Part shown: positions 1 to 11,500 of the stretch, one piece after another
Layout: each line of letters opens with the position of its first letter
How positions within the stretch are numbered: position 1 is the first letter of the stretch
DNA from: Norana najaformis
Taxonomy: Eukaryota; Annelida; Clitellata; Crassiclitellata; Hormogastridae
Reading direction: 5' to 3'
Assembly: GCA_964023275.1 (NCBI GenBank)
Contig: OZ029914.1
Coordinates: 10,857,561-10,921,560 of the forward strand
Length of the DNA: 64,000 nt
The notes under the pieces: model-generated
What the model saw: the letters and a program-made list of their open reading frames with translations, nothing else
Databases searched by the model: none
What the model was told of the DNA's origin: nothing
Program-made: the position numbers and the translations under genes

Positions 1-1
1 T

Positions 2-2541
2 AGGTTTACTAAGGACTGTTTCGACCAAGACTACACAGCAACGATCGATTCCGACTCTGAAGAAGAGAAGTTTAGCGTTCTCTCAGCTCCATTTAGTCTA
101 CATCTGTAAGTTTGTCGTCATGCAGACACTTCTGTTTTTCGAACTCTATGGTTTTGCTCCTAATTATTGAGAAGGCTCGTTTGCGATCTTTATTGAAGAC
201 ATGCTTGCATTGATATGACTAGTATGATTGGAGGTTATTGAATTAAGTGCATGTAAGCAGGATTTTGTATTGATGTAAATTTAAATATTTTTAATCAAGG
301 CATCTGTTATTTGTACAGATGGGACACAGCTGGAAAACAATCTGCTGCTGCTTCCTGCTGTAAATCAGCAAATGGTAACTATTTTCCTAGTGTTTTAAGT
401 ATGTTATCTTTGGAACTATATTTATCCTATTTAGCCTAAACTTAAACAGTTAAACTATTTAAACATTTAAACTATTTAAACATTTAAACTATTTAACATT
501 TTAACAATTTAAACATTTAGTAAGAACGAAACTACCACAATTTTACACCCGACACTGTTAAGAGTAATTATATTAATTCAATTACTAAAATGATAACCCT
601 GAAAATAAAATGATGGTCAAGTGGAGTGGCAAGATTACTTAAAACGACGAAGTAAAATTGGGGGTTATAATTATAATAAGACAAAATAAGTAGCAAATAT
701 GATTGCTGAGTAGATACGTTAAGCTGAATTTTTTTGTCTTTGGAAAAACATTTACAGCTTAGTTCCAAATTATTAAATCAGCAAGAGAGACCGAAACAGA
801 GAGAGAGAAAAAAAAAGAAAGAAAGAAAAAGAAAGAGAAAAAGCCAAGATGACTGTCTTGAGTGCCTTAGGTCACTTCAGATTTGTATCAGTGTGACCTA
901 CAGCTTCAATGAGTGTTCAATCTATTAAAAGGGTAAGTACGGCGTTGCATTGCTGTATAGATTTACTGAAAGTAATCTAAGTATGTGACAGTTTTCATTT
1001 AATTTTTTATTTTTAAAATGAACATTTTTGAGTGGAGTCTTTTTGGTCATATCACTATTTCGTGAAATTGTTATGTTGTTATATCATAGCAATAATCATA
1101 GTCTTCGACTTAAACAGCAATGAATCACTTCAGATGGCGCGACATTGGAAGGAAGATGCCTTGGCACATGTCGAGACAGAGGAACCGCTCATTTTTCTTG
1201 TTGGTTCAAAGAAAGATCTTCTGGTCAGTAAACAGATCTGATTTGCAACAGCTCTTGCTGGATTTATATATTTTTCTCTAAATTTATTAGTGATTGCTAT
1301 TTTGAGTAATTTTCTTGGAGGTGCTATATAAATGTGCAATTACGATTATGATTACGATATTTGTGAATCTTATATATTTTGTAGTCTCTTTACTTACTTG
1401 GCTCGGTGGCTGAATGGTTCAGCAGGTTGGTAAATTCGAACCTGCATTCAGAAGAATTATTGCCTAGGAATTTGCAGCAAGTCCCTTGTGTTCATTTGTT
1501 GAGATCATCAACGAGTGACTCATTGTGGCTTTGTCATTGAATAACTATATGACATAAATATAAAAATAATAAATTTGTAAATATTAAAATGATACATTTG
1601 AATAACAATGTTTTAATGTAACAAATAACTTAACTAATTCAGGTAATTGACTAGAACTATGCTGCTCAAAGGTACTTCTCCTGCTGCGGACAATGAACTC
1701 ATGACATCTGTTAATCGATATTTGACAATGAATACCTTTGAACATTGTGGCTTATATCTATAAAATGCATGATTATTAGAACTTCAGTTAATTGCGTCAA
1801 CACAGTTCTCACGAATAATTTTCCGTTGCAACTTAGATGCTGTAGCGAAAAAATGCAACTTTCTTATACCTTGGGTGGTATTTATGGTTTCAGTCAGAAA
1901 GTGTTTATCGAGATGTCGAGATTCATGCAATAACTTTGGCAAATGAGTTTGGAGCAGAGTATTGGCCTGTTTCTTCAGACACAGGTCAGTATTCATGACA
2001 AGGTTAGGGATTATGATTTTGGCTAATTTTCTACGAATAGAAATCATATAAGACAGAATCGAATTGAAAATAATTCTGTTTTGGGCATAGAGTACGCCAT
2101 TAAAAGTAATGTCGATAAACTGCAGGACCTAGACAAATTGGCTCATAAAATATCAATCCTTCATGTACCTGAGGTATGCTCATTTCAATTTTTTCAATGC
2201 TTAAACTTCTAAAACCTTCTTAGAACAGAACATTTTCAAAACGCCTCTTAGGGCCATTCAGAGGTGATCATCCAACCTAAGCATTCAACCTATGGCGTCA
2301 GAAGAATGGATATTAGGGTTACATTTTGTTTGAATTTGATATAAGCTTACATATCCATTAAAGTCAGCAAGTTTTACAATGTCTATAGGAGTAGTTGCAG
2401 ATTGTTTAATAAACTGGTTGGCGTTTTTGTTATTCATCGAAACATCGGAATGTTTTTTCTCATTTAGGGGAGAATGTAGACGATTTTTTCAACAGAATGA
2501 CGGCACTGCTGTTTGACGCTGCTGCCTTGCCTGCAATTTAG
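2..2541 (+). CDS. Rab34/Rab36-like small GTPase, divergent, 5' end outside window
   Basis: Exons, joined by phase and GT-AG sites: (<=2)-105, 319-374, 1090-1223, 1894-1984, 2468-2541, giving 152 residues from the window edge. Rab34/36 hallmarks are RFTKDCFDQDYTATI, FSLHLWDTAG, AIIIVFDLN, the G4 motif FLVGSKKDL, AEYWPVSSDTG (G5) and GENVDDFFNRMTALLF. Rab34/36 proteins are membrane-trafficking GTPases at Golgi, lysosome or cilium. Oddities: switch I reads TIDSDS where Rab34 has TIGVDF. The switch II motif DTAGQERF is replaced by DTAGK and about three residues are missing. The protein stops at LPAI without a C-terminal cysteine prenylation motif. The reading frame and all splice sites are nevertheless intact. 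It may be a divergent paralogue that no longer cycles normally, or a young pseudogene. The P-loop lies left of the window. The duplicated Mab-21 block begins about 30 bases after the stop codon. Confidence 0.75.
445..515. repeat. A+T tandem repeat in Rab-like intron
   Basis: Roughly 18-base units of the form TAAACTATTTAAACATT are repeated about four times with small variations, inside the intron between the second and third visible exons of the Rab-like gene. No function is indicated. Confidence 0.7.
1398..1580 (+). mobile_element. tRNA-derived SINE (type 1)
   Basis: The head reads like a tRNA with an A box (TGGCTGAATGG) and, about 20 bases on, a B-box-like ATTCGAACC, as expected for internal RNA polymerase III promoters. 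It is followed by an unrelated body and an A+T tail near 1560-1580. It lies in the intron between exons ending at 1223 and starting at 1894 of the Rab-like gene. An ATTACG-type LINE tail lies just upstream (1338-1357). Confidence 0.55.
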
Positions 2542-3009
2542 CCAAGCAACTGTTCCAAGGAAACTTGTTGTTGCCTTATACATAAGGTTTGTGGAAATAA
2601 TTGTTGGCAAAAGCATAACGAATGAGTTAAGGCATCGATAAATTTTTTAAATCAAACTTTAAGGTAAGAAAATCAGGTTATATAGTTTTGAGGATAGTAT
2701 TCGGATAAAGTGGAAGACTTGTGAGGAAATGATTAAATCGCCCTACCGCGGTCCTACTAAAGGACCAAAAAATTGATCATGTTGAGGACTATTGCAGTGA
2801 CTTAACAAACTTGTAATATCTGTCCACATACTTGGTTTGCATTGCTGACGATTGCACAGAAAATGTTTAACCGTGCGTGTTCAGAAATTTATGTGATATC
2901 TAAATATATAGATTTATTACATCATTACATAAAAATTTGTTCCAAAATGAATCTGAAAGACCCTGTTTGAAGGTCAAATGACGGTTGTTTGCAATACATA
3001 GTAAAAATA

Positions 3010-3190
3010 ATGGCAAAATGGTAGCTTATTAGTCAGAGCTTTCGGCTTGCAACGGGGAAAGTACTGGTTTGAGCCTTTCCTGAGATGGTTGCTGTTTAGG
3101 GACCTTGAGCAATCCTTCACTCACAGCGTCTCGGCGCTATAAATTGATGCTAGTCATTAGATGGTAGTGCTTAATAAATGCAGAAATAAT
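3010..3190 (+). mobile_element. tRNA-derived SINE (type 2), unit 1 copy
   Basis: A tRNA-like head (GGTAGCTTATTAGTCAGAGC ... GGTTTGAGCC, an imperfect B box) leads into a short body containing CTCACAGCGTCTCGGCGCTA and ends near AATAAATGCAGAAATAA. The same element occupies the orthologous place in unit 3 (18360-18545), so it predates that duplication. Confidence 0.55.
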
Positions 3191-3404
3191 TAGTACAACA
3201 TAATGAATCGGTGGATACTGTATGCTGTCCATTAGTCAAATTAAGGTCGCTATGCAATAATTTATTAGATTTAAGTTGTTTTTAAACCGAATAATTTGTA
3301 AATAATTATTTGAATAGCCAAAGGTTTTAAATTTCTGGAAGCCACTTAAGACTAAAGGACGATCGTAACTTCAAAGGCTTAAATACTGGGGCAAATCATC
3401 TATT

Positions 3405-3600
3405 CTGCGGCATGACGGTCTATTCGGTAGGGCGTTTGGTCTGTAATCCAACGCTTAAAGGTTCGAAACCTCAGAAAAGATTCCGTGTAACGACCCTGGA
3501 CAAGTTGTTGGACCCACACGTGTATGTCACCTCATAGTCAGATTTACTTAGGTTGAATGAACAATTAATTCAATAAAAAAAGAAATAATAAATCTAAATG
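3405..3600 (+). mobile_element. tRNA-derived SINE (type 3), unit 1 copy
   Basis: The tRNA-like head (GGTAGGGCGTTTGGTCTG, then a consensus B box GTTCGAAAC at 3461) precedes the body CGACCCTGGACAAGTTGTTG and an A+T-rich tail of AATAA units. Copies are also present at 18962-19160 and, lacking the tRNA head, at 8517-8620. Confidence 0.65.
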
Positions 3601-4622
3601 CCGTAGTGGCCATAGACAAGGACTTTTTTTGATAGACGTATCCATTCCGTTTCATTCACCATGGAACTCTTTTCAGCTTTGTTGTCATTCCACATAATCA
3701 ATATTCGCCTAATGATCGTGACCAAACGTTTGCTTTTGTCTCACAGAAGCACGAAAACGAAGACAGATAGCGATGCTTGGAGCTGTGACAACAACGACTA
3801 CAAATTCTAACATTCATTCGTTCCCATTTATCTAAACAATAACAAGTAACTCCAATTCGATGCATCGACTGGAACGGAATATTTAGACTTCATAATTTGT
3901 TTTCTGTTAAGAAACATATGCTATCATTTAAGATTTATACGAGTGAGACAATAAACAGGAGAAATTTCAACATTCAATATGAATCTTTCATTCTTTAAAG
4001 AGCATAATAGTGAAAGAAAATATAGAAACAAAAATCGAACGTATTAACAGATTTTAAAAAATGTCATATTCATTTTATGAAGCAAATTGGTTTGCATGTA
4101 TATTTCTAACCATTTACATAGCCCCTTCTAAGAACCTAAATCGCTAAACATCTTGACTTTCTAGTAGATCTAGAAAGGTGCGACCTAAGACCCAAGACCT
4201 AAAATGCAGAACAATGCACGAAAAATGGTCTTTCGCACGTGGCCCAAAACATGCGATAATTTAGCGTGCTAGAGACCTTTCGGGGAGGGCACATTTGAGG
4301 ATGGACTCAAACTATCGTATTTGGACCTCTGGTAGGCTCTCAAGGACAGCATGGCAGTAGCCCAGGCACTTCAGAATAAAAAAGAGTAGAGTTATGCCTA
4401 AGGCAGATGATGCTTCCAGATTGGCAGGCTATAAGTTACCCAAAAGAAATGAATGTTCACCATTCTCTGGAGCTACGTAACAGGCTGCAATATAAAGTGT
4501 AAATATCCTTCCATTTATGATCTATTACGGCTACATGATAGGCAGTCAAAATATTCATCCATTTATAATCAATTACGGCACGGTAGTAGAATGAAAGCAT
4601 TATTATGAAGTCGGTAAAGGCG

Positions 4623-6704
4623 TTACATATATGAGCCATATACATATTCAGTGCTATTGCTAGGTAAATGCATCGGATTTTGCTTACTAATATACAAAGC
4701 AGTTCGCAGAATTGCTTTCGAGACATTCACCTGATATCTTAAAATGTCAACGTCTTTTTTCGAAATGGGTTCATAAGAGTAACCGAACTCTGAAACTGGT
4801 TTATTGAGAATTCTACAGCATCGAGTGTAGATGTATCTCAAATATCTAACAGGACAGATGTAAATAGGGATCGTCCCATTTCTGGCTGTTGTTGGCGTTG
4901 TTATGATAGTTTTCTGTAGCGTGATAAAACCAAGAAGAATCTGGATGTACATATCATATAATCCGGACCATTCGTTTCTCAGTGGGAAAGGAAGAAGGTC
5001 ACAAAACAGCATATCAACGTGTACACTTGGTGACCATCTCAGAAATGTATCAACTTCTGCACACAGATCGAGAGCCTTTCCGTAATTACAAAGAGAATTG
5101 AAGTAAAAGTTAGCCATGTAAGCGGAACAGACAAAATAAGTCGCGTTAATCGGCATTGTTATCTCGCTCAACACAGTCTGTTGTATAATAGTAAAGTTAC
5201 TTGTGTCCGTTCTGCTTGGTAGAAATGAGCATGGATTTTTTATATATGCGTCTGCATCTCTAATGTAGCAACATGTTGATGTTGTCGATAGCTCACGTGA
5301 CCCAGTGGACAACATCAAATGTTTACAGTGTTTATCTTCACCCGATAACCAACGCTGTTGAATGAATTCAAAGAACGACAAACCAAGGTGAAGTTGAATC
5401 CGTGTAAACCCATAATCCGTTTTTTCAATTGAGGCATCAAAGAAAATGTCTGCCAGTGCAATAGCATTTTGTCTGCTGCTTCGATTATCGTGGTTGTCTA
5501 ACTTCAGCAGTTCCATATGCATCATGATGCCGTTGTGCAAATGTTCAAGTTCTGGGAAAAAGTAATTCGAACTGTAAATGCAATTTATCCTAGACTTCCT
5601 CAATAGTCTTTCTTCGATTAGGCCTATATTCAAAGAAATATATGGAACTTTGATTACCAGTGGGTACACAGTCTGATTGGAAAATACCACATAGCCTGGA
5701 TTCATGTGATATGCCTTTGGTTCTCTTCTTATTATGTCTAAAATCTCTTCTTCTCCATAGCTAAGAAGTAAAAGGATTTCGTTGTCAATGACGGCGTTAC
5801 ACGACAAGTGATCCATCATATTATATGTAGGAAGGAAATAGTTTGGAAAGTTCCTTTTTATGAGTTTTGTAATGAAATCGAGAAGCAATTCTCTCGCAGC
5901 TTTCACAATGTTGCTATCCTCCCAAAACTTCGAAGGTTTTTCTTCGCATGTCCACAACATCAAGGTTTTGAAATAATAATTGCAAATGAAGGTTTGATTT
6001 TCGCCACCGCATCGTCTTATTACATCTCTCTTGATGACTCTCAGCAAATGATAGATGTATTTCTGTACATCTGTCCAGTGGTCACGTATCAAAAAGGCTT
6101 CGGCTTGTGAAAATGAATATCTCCAATGGGTATTATCGTTCGGCTTCTTCGCATGAGGCTTTGAAACCAGGTGACATCCAGCTCTGACAATTTCATTTAC
6201 AACATTTTCTGATGGCCAGCCATTCAAACGTTTTCGAGTAATCCACTCATATGCATCTGGTGGCCACCGTGGGCAGGATACGGCGTAAACGTTGTCTTTA
6301 GTAATCACGTTAATATCTTGCCATCTTCTATGGATCTTTCTCAAGAGTGCCCCTAAGCCATGAGCCAGACTTCTTAGTTTCTTGATGCGAGAAGGTCCTC
6401 TGTCGAAGTCATACGGCTTAATAAAATATTCTACGCCCTTTCTTAGTCTTACAAATCCAACATGACAGTCTGTCGTGTCAATTATCAAAACATTTCTTGC
6501 ACATCTTGCAGGAACATTGACATGACTATAAATGGCGCAGATAGTCGTGTCACAGAACATGATGTCGATGTCAGTTGGGTTTGAAAGAAAGTAAAACAGA
6601 GGCATCTCAAAGAAACTTCCACAAAGTAGATGCCTAACAGGTTCGTTGTATGAGAAAAGTACTTTTCGGAATTCCAAATAACTTTGCAGGTCTTCAGAGG
6701 TCAT
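4623..6704 (-). CDS. Mab-21/cGAS-like nucleotidyltransferase, copy 1
   Basis: One long open exon. The first ATG (start of MTSEDLQSYLEF) gives 693 residues. A GTG 14 codons further up is open but is not a usual animal start. About 29 residues into the protein is the nucleotidyltransferase motif GS-x14-DID, where DID supplies two metal-binding acids. A third acid is well placed in KDNVYAVSCPRWPP, which aligns with the human cGAS segment carrying D319. The Mab-21 C-lobe follows: AYEWITRKRLNGWPS, GCHLVSKPHAKK, WRYSFSQAEAFLI, YYFKTLMLW. The remaining roughly 370 residues are family-specific, with one TPR-like helical stretch (SAYMANFYFNSLCNYGKALD). Such proteins include cGAS-like receptors that make cyclic dinucleotides on sensing nucleic acid; others are not enzymes. 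There is no cGAS-type zinc ribbon. Activity is inferred, not shown. Confidence 0.85.
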   Translation of the reverse strand: MTSEDLQSYLEFRKVLFSYNEPVRHLLCGSFFEMPLFYFLSNPTDIDIMFCDTTICAIYSHVNVPARCARNVLIIDTTDCHVGFVRLRKGVEYFIKPYDFDRGPSRIKKLRSLAHGLGALLRKIHRRWQDINVITKDNVYAVSCPRWPPDAYEWITRKRLNGWPSENVVNEIVRAGCHLVSKPHAKKPNDNTHWRYSFSQAEAFLIRDHWTDVQKYIYHLLRVIKRDVIRRCGGENQTFICNYYFKTLMLWTCEEKPSKFWEDSNIVKAARELLLDFITKLIKRNFPNYFLPTYNMMDHLSCNAVIDNEILLLLSYGEEEILDIIRREPKAYHMNPGYVVFSNQTVYPLVIKVPYISLNIGLIEERLLRKSRINCIYSSNYFFPELEHLHNGIMMHMELLKLDNHDNRSSRQNAIALADIFFDASIEKTDYGFTRIQLHLGLSFFEFIQQRWLSGEDKHCKHLMLSTGSRELSTTSTCCYIRDADAYIKNPCSFLPSRTDTSNFTIIQQTVLSEITMPINATYFVCSAYMANFYFNSLCNYGKALDLCAEVDTFLRWSPSVHVDMLFCDLLPFPLRNEWSGLYDMYIQILLGFITLQKTIITTPTTARNGTIPIYICPVRYLRYIYTRCCRILNKPVSEFGYSYEPISKKDVDILRYQVNVSKAILRTALYISKQNPMHLPSNSTEYVYGSYM

Positions 6705-7870
6705 TGTTTTTGCACAGAAAATTTCCTTTTCTACAGTATTGCTCACAATGTGCGTTAGATCAGTTGAAGGGGTTTAGTAACATAGAGTAAAAGAAAACTG
6801 CATCTTTGTGGTAGGGCTCCAATCCGCAACAGCATCTGCTAAAAGACGTCACAGGAGTGTTTCGTAAGTTTATTTTTATAATACATGTTCTGTTAATAAA
6901 TGACAGTAATTGTAAGAGAGATATGTGTATCAATAAAAAGAATGTGATAAATGAGCATCCGGCTGTACACGTGTAATGAAGTGGTAATTTAAATTTACCT
7001 GGAATTAAAAGATCGGTTTACTTTTATAGTTGTGTTAGCACATAACTCGCTGATAGACTTGATAGACCTAATATACTGTTAGAAACGTTCTAAATAAAGA
7101 ATGTATCCGGGCATTCGAAGCGTAAGTTGTTTTAACTAACTGACGGTTATGTAGTTATCACGATGAAGCTAGGCACTCAACTAGTTTCCTGGTGTCTCTT
7201 CCCGATACGCAGCAAACTATGTCGATTTCGCAGAGTGTAAACTCCGTTAGCATTTGGTATTTCACATGTATGTGTGTACCCAATCACTTGTGTAGCCGGT
7301 TTTAAGAACCTCACAAAGGCGCTAACACATGGCTATCTAGAAGTTAATACGCTAGGAGAGCCATACAGTGCGTGTTTTCACGACGAGGCGCAACACGTGA
7401 TTCTCAACATGTCAATGAGTAAACAATATGACTTGTCCTAAAACTATTATTGATATTGCATGCAATTTAGAGGCGATGACTATAGGCAGGTCCTGTACAC
7501 ACCCCAAGTCATATACTGAACCTGTTTGCGTATTCTGCTGTTCCGATCATCGTGTAGGATTTTACATGGGCCTATCTAAACGCGAGTTGCGTCCCTTTTC
7601 TACCAAAACCTATTTGGATAGCTCTCTTATCTCTGTAGGCCTGTAGCTTAGGTAAACCAGAAAGTATGTGTCATTGTTTATTCGAGCTCGATTGTATTGA
7701 AACAGTCCAGGCCGATATTAAGTGGCACATGGAAATGAGCAAAATAGATGCAATTGTACATTGTTGTCTATAGAGACCGTGAGATTCCGAACCCTGCTCA
7801 TTTTTTTTAATAAATTTATCTGGTGAGATTTAGCACCTTACTCAAATTCAATCTCCTTAACTTTCATCCG

Positions 7871-8143
7871 CAACATTGTAAACCTGTTTACAGTGTTGCC
7901 GATTTTTACCAAGAAAACATCTGGAAGAGGTCTGGCTACCAGCGTTGCTCTACAACAAGAATATACAAACCTTATGAACTGCAGAAATGTCTACTCATTA
8001 ACTCTATTTTATCATAATTGTGACCTTTTAGAAAGTGCGTGTTCGAAAATATTTCGGTCCCTCTGGACAGTGAATTGTTTGAATATCTTTGAATATTCGG
8101 TTAATATGCCCTACGTAACAACGAGAGACCAATATAGCACGAC
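7871..8143 (+). repeat. Foldback-repeat arm, unit 1
   Basis: This stretch matches both arms of the inverted repeat in unit 3 (23403-23671 direct; 24034-24300 inverted). In unit 1 only this left arm survives. The right arm is missing because the unit 1/unit 2 junction cuts in immediately after the conserved open frame at 8288-8503. A short leftover of the same arm is at 12254-12308. Confidence 0.7.
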
Positions 8144-8287
8144 CTCAAAGTATACGTTTTAAAATAGAGAATACAACATTAATTTAAAGAATATCAAGAA
8201 GGCTATGGCCTACAATTACACTTGCTAATTAGAGATCAGTCAGCATAAATTGAACAAAGTCCCGTGATTTGGGGCGTGCAAATTCAG

Positions 8288-8503
8288 TTACTGATGCATC
8301 TCTGTTATTAGATCTAAATAAGTGAGTGATACAGTATCATATGATAGTTTCAAAACCCTCAGATTGAATACATAGGCACGGCATGGACGAGCGCATTTCA
8401 TAATATTGTCTCTTTCTTCTGATAACTCCATATAAGGCTCATCATCTACGTATTTCAGAAATGTGTTGGAAAAGTCAGTTGTCAGCTCGTCCAAAGCATC
8501 CAC
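8288..8503 (-). CDS. Conserved unrecognised open frame upstream of copy 1
   Basis: A 71-codon frame whose first 45 or so residues (MDALDELTTDFSNTFLKYVD, then ELSEERDNIMKC) are matched with mainly conservative changes by 23824-24060 in unit 3 (MDVLDEMTIDSANTYLKYVE, ELSEERENIMKC). It lies about 1.6 kb upstream of the Mab-21-like gene on the same strand, so it may be a 5' exon, but no donor site with the phase needed by the main exon is evident. I do not recognise the family. It may be only a duplicated remnant. Confidence 0.3.
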   Translation of the reverse strand: MDALDELTTDFSNTFLKYVDDEPYMELSEERDNIMKCARPCRAYVFNLRVLKLSYDTVSLTYLDLITEMHQ

Positions 8504-8516
8504 ATCACGCTCAACC

Positions 8517-11500
8517 TTTTAACGACCCTGGACAAGTTGTTGGCCCCACACTTGTCTCGCGCCTTATATTCAGATTTACTTAAGTTGAACGAGTAATAAA
8601 TTCAATAAATAAATAATGAATCTTAATGTCCGAGTGGCCATAGTCAAGGACGGTTTTTGGTGCATTCAATATAGAACTCTTTACGGTTTAATTTCATTCC
8701 AAATAATCAATGTTCGCCTAGCGACAGTGACTAAACTTTTGCTTTTTCCTGACAGAAGCACGAAATCGAAGACAGCGATGGCCAGAGCTGAAGCAAACAA
8801 TTCTTCAGATTTTAACGTTCAATCGTTTCTATTCATCTACACAATTACATGTAGCTCCATTTCGATGCGTGGACTGGCAAAGGAATATTTAGACTTCATA
8901 ATTTGCTTTCTGTTAAGAATCATGTGTTATCATTTAAAATTTATGCGAATGAGACATTAAACAAGAGAAATTTCTAAATTTAATACGAATCTTTTATTCT
9001 TCAAGAACAAAATAGTGAAAGAAGAGATAGAAACAAAAATCGAACTTATCAACAGGTTTAAAACAACATGTCATGCACATTCTATGAAGCAAATTGGTTT
9101 TTACTTTATGTATATATCTAACTAGGTAAAATTGTAGCATCTTCTAAGAACCCAAATCGCTAAACATCTTGACTTTCAAGTAGATCTAGAAAGGTGCGAC
9201 CTAAGACCCAAGACCTAAAATGCAGAACAATGCACGAAAAAGGTCTTTCGCGTGTGCCCCAAAACATGCGATAATTTGGCGGACTAGAGACCATTCGTGG
9301 AGGGCGCTTTTGAGGACGGACACAAACTGTCCTATTCGGAACTCCGAAGGGCTCTCAAGGACAGCGTCCAATAGTCCAGGCACTTCAGGATAAAGAAGAG
9401 CAGAGTTATGCCTAGGGTAGATGATGCTTCTAGAATGACAGGCTATAAATCACCCAAAAGAAATGAATATTCGCCATTCTCTGAAGCTAAGTGATAGCCT
9501 ACAAAATAAAGACCAAATATCCTTCCATTTATATTCTATTACGGCAAGGTAATAAATGAAAGTATCATTGTGAGGTCATTAAAAGCGTTACATAAATGAG
9601 CCATATACATATTCAGTGCTATTGCTATGTAAATGAATCGGATTTTGCTTACTAATATACAAAGCAGTTCGCAGAATTGCTTTCGAGACTTTCGCCTGAT
9701 ATCTTAAAATGTCAACGTCTTTTCTCGAAATCCGTTTATAAGAGTAACCGAACTCTGTAACTGGTTTATTGAGAATTCTACAGCACCGAGTGTAGATGTA
9801 TCTAAGGTACTGAACACAACAGATGTTAACAGGGGTCGTCTCATATCTGGCTGTTGGCGTTGGTATTCGAGTTTTCTTGAGAGTGATAAAACCAAGAAGA
9901 ATCTTTTTCTTGAGAGTGATGAGAGTGATAAAATCAAGAAGAATCTGGATGTGCATATCATATAATCCAGACCATTCGTTTCTCAGTGGGAAAGGAAGAA
10001 ACTCACAAAACAGGAAATCAATATGTAAATTTGGTGACCACCTCAGTAAAGTGTCAACTTCTGAACAAAGTTCGAGAGCCTTTCTATAGTTACAAAGAGC
10101 ATTGAAGTAAAAGTTAGCCCTGTAAGCGGAACAGAGAAAATACGTCGCGTTATTCTTCATTGTTATCTCGCTCAAAAGAAGTTCTTGCAAAATGGTCAAG
10201 TTACTTGTGTCCGTTCTGTTTGTTGTAAATGAACACTGATTTCTTATGTATTCTTCTCTATTTCTAATGTAGCAACATGCAGATGTTGTCGATAGCTCAC
10301 GTGACCCAGTGGACAGCATCAAATGTTTACAGTGTTTATCTTCACCCGATAACCAACGCTGCTGAATCAGTTCAAATAACGACCAACCAAGCTGAAGTTG
10401 AATACGTGTAAAACCATAATCCCTTTTTTTAATCGACATATCAAAGAAAATGTCGGCCGATGCAATAGCATTTTGTCTGCTGCTTCGATTCTCGTGGTTG
10501 TTTAACTTCAACAGTTCCATATGCATCATGATGCCGTTGTGCAAATGTTCAAGTTCTGGGAAAAAGTTATTCGAACTGTAAATGCAATTTATTCGAGACT
10601 TCCTCAATAGTCTTTCTTCGATAATATTCAAAGAAAAATATGGAAGTTTGATCACCAGTGGATACACAGTCTGATTGGAAAATACCACGAAGCCTGGATT
10701 CATGTGATATGCCTTTGGTTCTCTGCTTATTATGTCTAAAATCTCTTCTTCTCCATAGCTAAGAAGTAAACGGATTTCGTTGTCAATGACGGCGTTACAC
10801 GATAAGTGATCCATCATGTTATATGTAGGAAGGAAATAGTTTGGAAAGTTCCTTTCTTTGAGTTTTGTAATGAAATCGAGAAGCAGTTCTCTCGCAGCTT
10901 TCACAATGTTGCTATCTTCCCAAAATTGCGAAGGTTTTTCTTCGCATGCCCACAACATCAAGGTTTTGAAATAATAATTGCAAATGAAGGTTTGATTTTC
11001 GCCACCGCATCGTCTTATTACATCTCTCTTGATGACTCTCAGCAAATGATAGATGTATTTCTGTACATCTGTCCAGTGGTCACGTATTAAAAAGGCTTCG
11101 GCTTGTGAAAATGAATATCTCCATTGAGTGTTATCGTTCGGCTTCTTCGCATGAGGCTTTGAAACCAGGTGACATCCAGCTTTGACAATTTCATTTACAA
11201 TATTCTCTGAAGGCCAGCCGTTCAAACGTTTACGATTAATCCACTCATATGCATCTGGTGGCCATTGTGGACAGGATACGGCGTAAACGTTGTCTTTTGT
11301 AATCACATCAATATCTTGCCATCTTCCGTGGATCTTTCTCAAGATGGCACCTAAGCCATGAGCCAGAATTCTTAGTTTATTGATGCGAGAAGGTCCTCTG
11401 TCGAAGTCATACGGCTTAATAAAATATTCTACGCCCTTTCTTAGTCTTACAAATCCAACATGACAGTCTGTCGTGTCAATTATCAAAACATTTCTTGTAC

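Larger units (their letters stand above)
2570..8516. repeat. Segmental duplication unit 1
   Basis: This stretch aligns by eye with 17450-24030 (unit 3) across both intergenic sides and the Mab-21-like gene. From about 3490 it also aligns with unit 2 (8517-12310). Shared landmarks are the start ATACATAAGGTTTGTG (2579 and 17459), the two SINEs (3010, 3405), the gene, the block at about 7130 (equivalent to 22650) and the stretch at 7871-8503 (equivalent to 23403-24033). It ends abruptly inside the foldback region, where unit 2 begins in the middle of a SINE. Confidence 0.8.

Noticed and set aside
1398-1450. Possible tRNA gene
   Set aside because: A and B boxes are present but no cloverleaf can be closed and a SINE body and tail follow.
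3420-3480. Possible tRNA gene
   Set aside because: Good B box but an imperfect stem set, followed by SINE body; repeated at 18980.
4903-6110. Plus-strand open frames over the first cGAS-like gene (also 9823-11090 and 20422-21662)
   Set aside because: They lie antisense to the conserved genes and recur only because the genes are paralogous; no protein-level signal.
7428-7646. 72-codon plus-strand frame in the flank of copy 1
   Set aside because: The homologous region of unit 3 (about 22965) does not keep the frame.
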